A DNA stretch of 33,743 nt from Bacteroidales bacterium. Lineage in GTDB: Bacteria > Bacteroidota > Bacteroidia > Bacteroidales > WCHB1-69. Positions within the stretch are counted from its first letter, which is position 1. Each line of letters begins with the position of its first letter. The stretch is taken from assembly GCA_031266895.1 (NCBI GenBank), contig JAISAD010000124.1, positions 1-33,743 of the forward strand, read 5' to 3'. Below the pieces are notes generated by a model. It worked only from the letters and a program-made list of their open reading frames with translations. It was not told where the DNA came from and searched no databases. Made by a program: the position numbers and the translations under genes. Positions 1 to 10,400 of this stretch are shown piece after piece.

Positions 1-126
1 ATAGAAATTCAATTCTTACACGAACTGTGAGCAATCTTAAGGCCTGTGGGGTGCTGCAAAATTTTATTATTAAAAAACAATTATGATATACTGAAGTAGT
101 TGATATTAAAACAATCAATTGATTTT

Positions 127-3100
127 ATGAAAAAACTAATCTTTCTAGGAACTATTCTATTTATTCTGGGCGCTGCACGGGCGCAAAGCTATCAAATTAT
201 TAATGGTGGTTTTGAAGAGTGGGAAGGCTCTGGCGACGATCGTGAACCGGTTCGCTGGAGTTCGTTCAAGACTGCAACAGGTTCATATGCATCTCTGGTG
301 AGTTATAAACAGATTTACGAAGAAACTTCCGGTTTGCGGCCGGGCACCACAGGCACAAAATGTATCCGCACGCAAGCGCGTTCTGTCCTATTGAGCATTA
401 TTGCCAATGGGCAATTTACTACCGGTAGAGTCAATGCCAGCTCAATGACCGCTTCAAGTACGTCAAACTGCAACTTTACAGATATTGCTGATCCCAATTT
501 TAACCAGCCACTTCACGGCAAACCCGATTCTGTTTACTTTTGGGCTAAATTTGAATGTCCATCCTCCACACAAACTGCTCGCATGAGCGCTATTCTGCAC
601 AGTAATCATCGAGTACAAGACCCTGAAATATCAGATGAAAACCAATATGTAGTAGCCAGAGCTACGCGCAATTTTCCACGCGGCAGCCAGACATGGATGC
701 AATATAAGGTGCCGTTTGAATATACGGCCAATGCCGTAAGTCCGGCCTTTATACTGTTTACCTTTTCCACCAATTCTACGCCCGGCACAGGCAGTACAAG
801 CGATAAGCTTTATGTAGATGACGTAGAGCTGATTTATAATCGCAGACTCAATACGCTGAAAGTGAACGGTGTACCCATTGCCAACTTTAACGGTGATGTT
901 ACCAACTACACTTACAGTCAGCATGTCTGCATCAGCAATGCAAGCGATTTGCCTGTGGTTACAGCCACAACGGCTTCCGCCAATGCTACTCATACCATTA
1001 CACAGCCTACGCCGGCCAACCCTGTAGCCACCATTGTGGTAACACATGGCGGTGCAACTAAAACCTACACGATTCATTTCGATGTTGACTACAAAACCGC
1101 TCAAACCGTACAGGGAGTCAGCTGTCTGGGCACGCCTTATACCGAACATGGCTTTAACGTTACTCCAAACAATCTCGGCACGCAACAATATACGCGAGTT
1201 ATTCCCAATGCCGCCGGCTGCGACAGCACTATTACCCTTAACTTGATGGTGCATCCCACAGGCCCTTACATTATTGCCGATACTGTTTGCCTAAAAGCCG
1301 GCTATAATAAGTATGGATTTTCTCTTTCGGCCGAACAAACGGCTGCAGCAGGGAATTTTGTACACCAATTGCCGCTTGTTTCGTCATTTGGCTGCGACAG
1401 CACTCTCAAGCTTAACCTGCACGTGAGAAGCGCAGACAGTAGTACGCTGACTGATAGAACTTGCCAAAATACAGCATACACTGATAACGGGTTCAATATT
1501 CCTGTCGAACAGTTGCAAACGTCAGGACTGCACCAATTTGTCCTCCACCTCACTAATAGCGCGGGCTGCGACAGTACCGTAATCCTCATTTTGACTGTTG
1601 ATTCCATACCCCATACGCAATTGCATGATAATATTTGTTTGGGCGGGACATATAATAAAAATGGGTTCGCTATTCCCAATAATAACGTAACAGGCACACA
1701 TATCCATAATAAAACGTTTACTTCGAAACAGGGTTGCGACAGCATTGTTACACTGCATCTTACCACTACCGATTTGATAGTGAACCATATAACCGACAAT
1801 GTTTGCGAAGGCGCATCTTACAGCAATTGGGGCTTTGGTTTCCCTGCGGCTATAACCGGCCAGATTTTGCGCGATACGGCCTCCCTTACCACTCCCGAAG
1901 GCTGCGACAGCGTGGTTACTATTGCCGTAACGGTTAATCCTAAAAAAGAGACATGGATTCCCGACACCATTTGTCAGCGCAGTGTCTATAATCAATACGG
2001 CTTTGCCTTCACTGCCGCTCAAACCGCTGCCACAGGACTCTACCACGATACCCTGCATTTGACTACTTCAAAAGGTTGCGACAGCACAATTTATTTGGCA
2101 CTTTTCACCAAACCGATTTACGAAACCACACTTTTTGATACGGTTTGCAGTCAGTCTTCTTATAACAAAAACGGCTTTGCCATGACAGTTAACGGTTCAG
2201 GGAATCAGCAGTTTGCTAATACTTTAACGGCAATTAACGGCTGCGACAGCATAGTTACCCTGCACTTGAAAGTAAATCCTGTATATAGCGACACTACATA
2301 CTTTACGATTTGTGCTAATGGTACCTATCGTTTTTATGACAGAATACTGGATCAATCCGGGATCTACGATACCACATTCCAAACCGTGAACGGCTGTGAC
2401 AGCACGAAAGTACTGGTTTTGACTAAAAGCACGCAATTCAGAAATAATATTTACGCCGAAATTTGCGAAGGTAACGTTTATACCGAAAATGGCTTTAACT
2501 TTTCAAAAACCGGCATAGATTCGGCGGGTTATATAGCTTCTAACGGTTGCGACAGCATTGTGATTCTACACCTGACGGTACGCCCCAAACATCAGACAAC
2601 TTTGACACAGATTGCCTGCGACAGCTTCCTTTGGGAAGATACCCTTTATACGGGAAGCGGCGTTTATACCCGTCATTATGTCAATCAATTCGGCTGCGAC
2701 AGCATCAAAACACTCAATTTAACCATTCGGCATGCTTCATCTGTTACGCTATTGAAAGATACGGTACGCGGCGGTTTCCGCTACGAAAAAGCGGGCTTTT
2801 TGATTGACGCTCCCCTCGTTTCACAGCCAATTGTTGATACCTTAGTACAGCCTAATGCAGCTGGCTGCGACAGCATGGTGATACTTCAGTTGGCAGTGTT
2901 GCCGACCACTATTACGAGTCAAACGCTCTATTTCTGCGAAAACGACAGTTACCAATATGACGGGCAAACTTACACTACACCAAACAGTTTTGCCGATACT
3001 CTTTACAGCGATACGGCCACCATTATCAACCAGACCCATTATGCAGCCCATAGTGCGCCTGTTGTAGGGTTTTCCGTTTCGAGTTGCTCTCCCTATTTTT

Positions 3101-4416
3101 GGGATGGCAACAGCTATGACACTACCGGCCATTATACTAAAATTTATCCCCTGCTTACGGGTTGCGACAGTACCGTAACACTTCATTTTACCCGATTGAC
3201 GCCACTTACGCCACAACCGGTTTATGATACCATTTGTCAGGGAAAAGCGTTTGCAAACCAACACTTTAATATTCCGCCAGACTCAATGCCTGTGTCAGGA
3301 TCATACCATTTTATTCGTCAGCTGGTTGATACACAATATATTTGCCCTACTACGGCAGAGGCATTTATTTATGTAAAACCCGCCTATCACTTTACTGAAA
3401 CAGCAAATGCCTGCTTCAATCAGGGTTATACATGGCGCAACCACCATTACACGGCAAGCGGTACCTATTTCGAGCAATTAACTGCTGCAAGTGGTTGCGA
3501 CAGCATTTATCAACTCAACCTCACCATTTATCCCTCCTACCTTGTCTCAACCCAACAAATCGTGTGCAGCAATGCTGCCTTTATTTGGCGTGGTCAGTCA
3601 ATTACGGAAAGCAGGGTTTATTACGACTCTTTGCAAACCGGACATGGCTGCGACAGCGTTTTTATGCTTACGGCTACGGTGGTCAATTCGTTCTATTCGG
3701 TATTGGATACATCCATTTGCGCTAATAAATCACTGAACTGGCAGGATACAACCTACCAGACAAGCGGGGTTTATTACCGCCATTATCCTTCTGCAAGCGG
3801 CTGCGACAGCATTTATCGTCTCAACCTCACTATATTGCCGATAGAGACTGTTGACTATCATAAAGCGATATGCGAAGGAGACAGCATAATGTGGGGGAAA
3901 ATTATCGCTAAGATTTCGGGCGATTATAGCTACACTGACACCACCGGCAATTGTCCGGTAATCAAGCTGTTGCATCTTACCGTCCATTCCAAAAGCTATA
4001 CCAATTTGGATGCCGGTGCCTTGCCGGGTGATGTGATTAATTTTGAGGGCTTTATTATTCCGTCAGACAGCACGAACACGCCCGGTGATCTCACTTTCAC
4101 ACGCATTTTAACTAATCAATACGGCTGCGACAGCATTATTACGCTGCATCTCTTTGTCAATGCGATTGCCGAACCCGATTTGACTCATATTCGCCTTTTC
4201 CCCAATCCGGCCAGCGACATGATAACCATTATCAACGAGGACAACAGCCCTATTGAAAGTATAGCCGTTTATGATATCGCAGGACGTTTGGTAGAAGCAC
4301 GTACATATTCGAACTCACAACTTTCTATTCCTGTAACTCACTGGACAAAAGGATTCTATACAATAAAGATTAAAACAAAAGAGGCAATTGTCTTACGAAA
4401 AGTTATTATTCAATAA
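127..4416 (+). CDS. Large secreted repeat protein with N-terminal PCMD/lectin-like beta-sandwich region, about 16 GCDS repeats and a T9SS type A C-terminal sorting domain
   Basis: Track ORF starts at TTG 100; ATG at 127 gives a clean signal peptide (MKKLIFLGTILFILGAARAQS). N-terminus 'NGGFEEWEG...PVRWSSF...YVDDVELIYN', then 'LNTLKVNGVPIANFNGDVTNYTY' Ig/cadherin-like unit, then units ending in GCDSxxxLxLxV, ending 'LFPNPASDMITI...YDIAGRLV...GFYTIKI..KEAIVLRKVIIQ' typical of T9SS sorting domains. Confidence 0.9.
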   Translation: MKKLIFLGTILFILGAARAQSYQIINGGFEEWEGSGDDREPVRWSSFKTATGSYASLVSYKQIYEETSGLRPGTTGTKCIRTQARSVLLSIIANGQFTTGRVNASSMTASSTSNCNFTDIADPNFNQPLHGKPDSVYFWAKFECPSSTQTARMSAILHSNHRVQDPEISDENQYVVARATRNFPRGSQTWMQYKVPFEYTANAVSPAFILFTFSTNSTPGTGSTSDKLYVDDVELIYNRRLNTLKVNGVPIANFNGDVTNYTYSQHVCISNASDLPVVTATTASANATHTITQPTPANPVATIVVTHGGATKTYTIHFDVDYKTAQTVQGVSCLGTPYTEHGFNVTPNNLGTQQYTRVIPNAAGCDSTITLNLMVHPTGPYIIADTVCLKAGYNKYGFSLSAEQTAAAGNFVHQLPLVSSFGCDSTLKLNLHVRSADSSTLTDRTCQNTAYTDNGFNIPVEQLQTSGLHQFVLHLTNSAGCDSTVILILTVDSIPHTQLHDNICLGGTYNKNGFAIPNNNVTGTHIHNKTFTSKQGCDSIVTLHLTTTDLIVNHITDNVCEGASYSNWGFGFPAAITGQILRDTASLTTPEGCDSVVTIAVTVNPKKETWIPDTICQRSVYNQYGFAFTAAQTAATGLYHDTLHLTTSKGCDSTIYLALFTKPIYETTLFDTVCSQSSYNKNGFAMTVNGSGNQQFANTLTAINGCDSIVTLHLKVNPVYSDTTYFTICANGTYRFYDRILDQSGIYDTTFQTVNGCDSTKVLVLTKSTQFRNNIYAEICEGNVYTENGFNFSKTGIDSAGYIASNGCDSIVILHLTVRPKHQTTLTQIACDSFLWEDTLYTGSGVYTRHYVNQFGCDSIKTLNLTIRHASSVTLLKDTVRGGFRYEKAGFLIDAPLVSQPIVDTLVQPNAAGCDSMVILQLAVLPTTITSQTLYFCENDSYQYDGQTYTTPNSFADTLYSDTATIINQTHYAAHSAPVVGFSVSSCSPYFWDGNSYDTTGHYTKIYPLLTGCDSTVTLHFTRLTPLTPQPVYDTICQGKAFANQHFNIPPDSMPVSGSYHFIRQLVDTQYICPTTAEAFIYVKPAYHFTETANACFNQGYTWRNHHYTASGTYFEQLTAASGCDSIYQLNLTIYPSYLVSTQQIVCSNAAFIWRGQSITESRVYYDSLQTGHGCDSVFMLTATVVNSFYSVLDTSICANKSLNWQDTTYQTSGVYYRHYPSASGCDSIYRLNLTILPIETVDYHKAICEGDSIMWGKIIAKISGDYSYTDTTGNCPVIKLLHLTVHSKSYTNLDAGALPGDVINFEGFIIPSDSTNTPGDLTFTRILTNQYGCDSIITLHLFVNAIAEPDLTHIRLFPNPASDMITIINEDNSPIESIAVYDIAGRLVEARTYSNSQLSIPVTHWTKGFYTIKIKTKEAIVLRKVIIQ
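1110..4165 (+). repeat. Array of about 16 GCDS coding repeats in the first giant ORF
   Basis: Units with an early Cys, a Y...GF or W....Y..SG.Y motif and terminal GCDS(I/T/V)..L.L.V; nearly every unit carries the DNA core TGCGACAG. Confidence 0.9.
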
Positions 4417-4466
4417 CTAATCATGAACCAATTATGCAAATAACCATAAATAAATAAATTTAAGTC

Positions 4467-7400
4467 ATGTATCAAATAAACAACCCTTCAACGGACACTT
4501 TTTCAGCAATGGCCTTAAGGCCATTGTTGATTTTGTTTTTGCTCACTATGAGCTTCTGCCAGCTTATGGCACAGACCATTACGGTCACTTACACCGAATC
4601 TGGAAACGACTTTACTTTTACCGTTCCCTGCAACGCCACCAGTGTAAAAGGCGAAGCATGGGGTGGCGGCGGCGGCGGCGGTAACGCTGCCGGTTCTTTT
4701 CTGGGGTCAGGCAGAGGTGGCGGCGGCGGTGGTGGCGCCTACACTATTAAAAATTGGGGTACAATTGGCGGCAGCACGTTTACCCTATCGGTTGGCAGCA
4801 GTGGACAGGGCGGACAATATTCCTTTGGCAGCACAAACGGTTCTGCCGGTGGCGCAAGTACCATTACCTGCAATAGTACAGTTGTTACAGCTAATGGCGG
4901 TAGCGGTGGTAGCGGCACTACAATGAGCACCGGTAGTGGTGGTGGCGGTGGCAGTTGGAGCAATGGCGATTCCGGAATTGATGGCACCGGCGGCGCAACG
5001 GGCGGCAGTAATGGCGGTAACGGCGGCGCTGGCGGTAACGGGGCTTCGGGAAGTAATGACGGAGGTGTGGGTAATCCTCCGGGTGGCGGTGGCGGTGGTG
5101 CACGCTATGGCGGTAGTGCTGGCGGTAAATCCGGCGGCAATGGCGCACGTGGGCAAATTATCCTCACATTTACTCTGCCAACAATTTCTATCGCTTCCAG
5201 CAACCCCAATCTTTGTGTGGGCGACCTGCTTAGTGTGGTAGATCCTTGTCCCGATATTACTTATATATGGAAGAAAAACGGAGTTGATATAACCACAGGC
5301 ACTACCTACATCCCAACCGAAGCGGGCACTTATACAGTAGTGGCTGCGTATACCTATTCGGGCGGTAATCCGTCCATTACCGGAAATAACCCTTCGAATG
5401 AATTAGTCATTAAACCACATTCGGTTATCAACTCCTTTGAAGAAACAATATGCGATAATAATACGATAACGATTACACCGATTGATGGCATAGACGGTTT
5501 AGTATTGGCGGGCACTACTTACACATGGACGGTAATTGATGCCGATGAGGTGCAAAATGCAGAAACCGGTTCGGGCAGCTCATTCAACAGCGGACAATTG
5601 GTGCACAATACAACCGATTTGCACACCGTAATATATCAAGTTATTCCTACTACTGACGGCTGTGTAGGTAACACTTTTAATATCAGCGCAAATCTGAAAC
5701 CAACTTCGAGTATCAACCCCACCTTTACGGAAATATTATGTAATAATGACTTCGATGAACCTATTGTAATTACGCCGATTGACGGCACAGATGGTAGAGT
5801 GCCGGCGGGCACTACCTACACATGGACGGTAGAGACCATTGCGGAGATGAATGCCACCGCCGGTTCGGGCAGTTCGTTCAACAGCGGACTATTAGTGAAT
5901 AATACAACCGATTTGCAAACTGCAATCTATGATGTTACGTCTATTACTGACGGCTGTGCGGGAGAACCTTTTGAGATTAGCATAAGCCTGAAACCAACTT
6001 CGAGTATCAACCCCATTACAGATACAATATGCAACAACGGCATCACAGTGATTATGCCGATTGACGGGGAAAACGGTAGAGTGATGGAGAATACCAATTA
6101 TATCTGGACGGTAACCGACCCCGAATTGGTGCTGAATACCAGTGGAGGTTCGGGCAAATTGTTCAATAGCGGACAATTGGAGAATAATACAATCAATTGG
6201 CAAACCGTAGTATATGAAGTTACACCTGTTAACGGCGACTGCTCCGGCGATCCCTTTACAATTAGCATAACCGTGAAACCAAATCCGGTTATCAATTCTA
6301 TTAAAGATACAATATGTAACAACAATACGACAACAGTTATCCCGACTGACGGCATCAACGGTAGAGTACCGGCAAATACCACATACACATGGACGGTAAC
6401 CGATGCCGGATTAGTAGAAAATACCGCCGCCGGAGAGGGCAATTGGTTCAACAACGGACCATTGATGAATAATACCACCGATTGGCAAACCGCAATCTAT
6501 GAAGTTACTCCTGCCACCGACGGCTGTATGGGCGACCCCTTTATGATCAGCGTAACCGTGAAACTAAATTCGGTTATCAGTTCCATTGCAGATACAATAT
6601 GCAATAACGGATCTATAGTGATTACACCGATTGACGGCGAAAATGGAAATACCGTGTTGCCCGGCACTACTTACACATGGACGGTAAGCGATGCCGCATC
6701 AGTGCTGAACACCGCCGCCGGTTCGGGCAATTCGTTCATTAGCGGAGCATTAGAAAATAAAACAATCTATTTGCAAACCGCCGTATATGAAGTTACGCCT
6801 ATTACTAACGGCTGTGCGGGAGAACCCTTTGAGATTAGCGTAACCGTGAAACCAAGTCCGAGTATTAATACCATTGCGGAAATGATCTGCAATGACAGTA
6901 CGGTAACGATTATGCCGATTAACGGCACAAACGGCAGAGTTCCGGAAAATACCACCTACACATGGACGGTAATTAATGCCGGATTGGTGCTGAATACCGC
7001 CGCCGGTTCAGGCAATTCGTTCAACAACGGACCATTGGTGAATAATACAACCGGTTTGCAAACCGCAACCTATAAAGTTACCCCTACTACCGACAACTGC
7101 GTGGGCAATCCCTTTACACTTAGCGTAAGTGTGAAACCAAGTCCGAATATCGACCCCATTACAGATACAATATGCAGCAACAATACCGTAACGATTATGC
7201 CGACTAACGGTACAAACGGTAGAGTGCCGGCGAATACCACTTACAAATGGACGGTAAACGATCCCGGATTGGTGGAAAATATCGCTGCCGGTTCAGGCAA
7301 TTCGTTCAACAGCGGACTGTTGGAGAATAATACCACCGGTTTACAAACCGCAATCTATGACGTTATTCCTGCCACCAACGGCTGTCCGGGAGATCCCTTT

Positions 7401-10400
7401 ACCATTAGCGCAACCCTGAAACTTGCAGATTATACCGATTTTGATACGGTAAGGATTTGCGAGAATGGCCTGCCGTTGCAATATGGATCGGTTACGTTTC
7501 CCGCAGGAACGGTTACCGGTGATTACCCTGTGCATTTCGACCCCGTTATCCATTGCGACAGCATAATTGTCCTGCATATAGTTGTCAATCCTATCTACAA
7601 CGATACGGCAGAAATCGAGGTTTGCCGTTATGCTACGGTCAATCATTTTCCGGAAAGCTTCATGGTCAATCAAGATACGATTGTCTCTTATCTCTATCAA
7701 TCGGCTTTGGGCTGCGATAGCCTTGTTACCCTGAAAGTGAAAGCAGTCTATTTTTTCATGGAACAGACCATCGAAATTTGCAGCAACGATTCTTATTATT
7801 TTGACGATAAAAATCTTACGGAAACAGGGGTCTATCTCGATACGTTGTCCACAACCGCATTGGGTTGTGACAGCATTATACAATTAAATTTGATTGTAAA
7901 ACCGGCCTATTTCTTTGAAGAAGAAGCTGCTGTCTTCATTCATAACCAGCCCTACAGCTGGCACGGCAACGATTATCAGAATTTGCCCGTAGGCCAGCAC
8001 ATTTTCTATGACAGTTTAAATACAGTCCTGAATTGCGACAGCATTTATAAATTAACACTATCCGTTTCTGATCATTATGAAACCCGCCTGAAAGATACTG
8101 CCTGCTTTGGTACGCTTTACGAGAAACATGGTTTTTCCGTAAAACCCTACACAACGGGACTTTGGTTGGATACCCTCACCCTTACGGCTCAACTCGGCTG
8201 CGACAGTCTTATTTACCTTTCTTTATGGGTAAATGTAACCGATACAACTGAAATTACCGATGAAATATGTTTAGGAAATATTTATTCTCAACACGGTTTT
8301 AATGTTGTAGCCGATGCGGTAACGACTCTCTACGACACATTGATTGTACAAAATCGTTTTGGCTGCGATAGCGTTTTGCACCTTATTTTAACGGTAAATC
8401 CCACCTACGCGGAAACCTACTACGACACAATATGTAAGGGGCAAGGCTATAACCGTTACAATTTTAGCTATAACGATGCCGATTTTAATACGGTCGGGGA
8501 TTTTCAATTTGTGCAAAATTTACATGCCCTAAATGGCTGCGACAGTATAAGAACACTTTATCTACATGTCAATCCGACCTACACGAATTTGAAAGATACG
8601 ATTGTTGTTTGTGCTTCAGAACTGCCTCTGTACACCGGAAATCGCATACTCTTCTCTTCCAACACCTACCTGGTAAATTATACAACAGCTTGTGGCTGCG
8701 ACAGCGTGGTTTGGCTCACCCTTCATGTAATCCCCCAGCATACGCTACTGACTGCTGCCGTATGCGCCGGTGAACCATATCTGCTGAACGGATTTAGCAT
8801 TCCTATTGACAGTACTTTAACGGCAGGACAGAGAGAATATGTAAAATCCTTAACCAGTGTGACAGGCGGTTGCGACAGCACTGTTACGCTGCAATTAACG
8901 GTGTTGCCGGTTTATCACGATACCATTACGGCCTCTGTTTGCTTGGGCAATCGTTATAGTGATCATGGTTTTGACTTGCTACCTGCCAGCACAGATTTTT
9001 TGGAGATGACTCAAAACCTGACTACCGTAAATGGCTGCGACAGTATTATAACACTAAAACTTACCGTCAAGCCAAGTTTCCTGATGGAAGATGCGGCTGC
9101 AATATGCAGCAATGCCATACCATACTTGTGGCGCAACCAAAGCTACACCCAATCGGGAGACTATTACGATTCGTTACAAACTACGCTTGGTTGTGACAGT
9201 ATTTTTGTGTTGCATCTTACCGTCAATAATGCCCACTATGATACAGTTTATGCGGCAGTTTGCGCTCCTGACGTTTACGAATGGCGCGGACAAACTTATT
9301 CCCAATCGGGCACATATAATGATGAATACACAACCGCAAGCGGTTGCGACAGCATCCATACGCTGGTATTGTCAGTTAACTCTACAGCATTACATACGGA
9401 TAATGTTAATATATGCGACAATGAGAATTATGCTTGGCATAATCAAACTTATACCCAATCGGGCAACTACTACGATACGCTCTCTACCATACATGGCTGC
9501 GATAGTATTTGTGTATTGAATTTAACGGTTCGGCCTGCTTATTTATTTGAAGAAGAAGCCTATGCCTGTAATGGGGTAGCCTACAACTGGCACGGACATT
9601 CTTTAACAGTTTCAGGCCTCTACTATGACACATTACACACTGCATTCGGTTGCGACAGTATTTATCAATTGGCGCTCACCGTTTACGAACCGATGATAAG
9701 TGTGTCATCCGTAACCATTTGTCAGGATGAAAGCTACTTGTGGAATGGGACTCATTACACTCAATCTGGCGAATATATAACTACTCATCATAACGGTTTT
9801 TGCGACAGCACCGCCAAACTCATATTGACAGTTAAACCGAAACCTCATACTTACTGTCACGCCAATATTTGTCAGGGAGAGCATTACGAGGGCTATGGCT
9901 TTATTGTAGAAGACGAAACTACGGCCACTCCGGGCAACTACACCATGCAACGTCATATTCCGACTGCTGATTGCGACAGTCTTGTAACGCTTGTTTTAAC
10001 GGTTAATGCCGTTTCGAAGGTTTCAATTCTCGACTCAGTATGGCGTGGGCAACCCTATCTTGACAATGGATTTAATATTTCGGTATATCAAACGCAGGAA
10101 GCTGGTGAATATCATTACCAATTCAACACGCATAATGCTGCCGGTTGCGATAGTATTGTAACCCTTACGCTGCTTGTGATTTCCGGTACAAATATTGAAA
10201 GCGGTGATCTTACCGGCAAATTAACTCTCTATCCCAACCCTGTGCAAGATATGCTGCATATTGCAGCAGGCTGCAATATCAACGAGATAGCAGTGTATGA
10301 TCTTTACGGAAAAGCCATTGTGCGCCAGCAGACAGACAGCTTTAGCACAGACATTGCCTTCAGTCACCTGCCCAATGGCGTATATATGATACGCATCGTT

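Noticed and set aside
631-1254. Long minus-strand ORF (207 aa) opposite the first giant gene, and similar antisense ORFs at 1522-2058, 7341-7883 and 21987-22784
   Set aside because: No recognisable motifs; they mirror strongly supported plus-strand coding frames.
1217-4140. Regular short repeats (TGCGACAG every 150-220 bp) resembling a CRISPR or dispersed repeat
   Set aside because: They lie in frame within an intact ORF, encode the GCDS motif, and the spacing and flanks are too long and variable for CRISPR.
4739-5156. Several overlapping ORFs opposite or out of frame with the Gly-rich region (e.g. 4739-4987, 4785-5156, 4918-5148, 4936-5241)
   Set aside because: Low-complexity Pro/Ala/Thr/Arg/His translations are artefacts of the GGN-rich coding strand.
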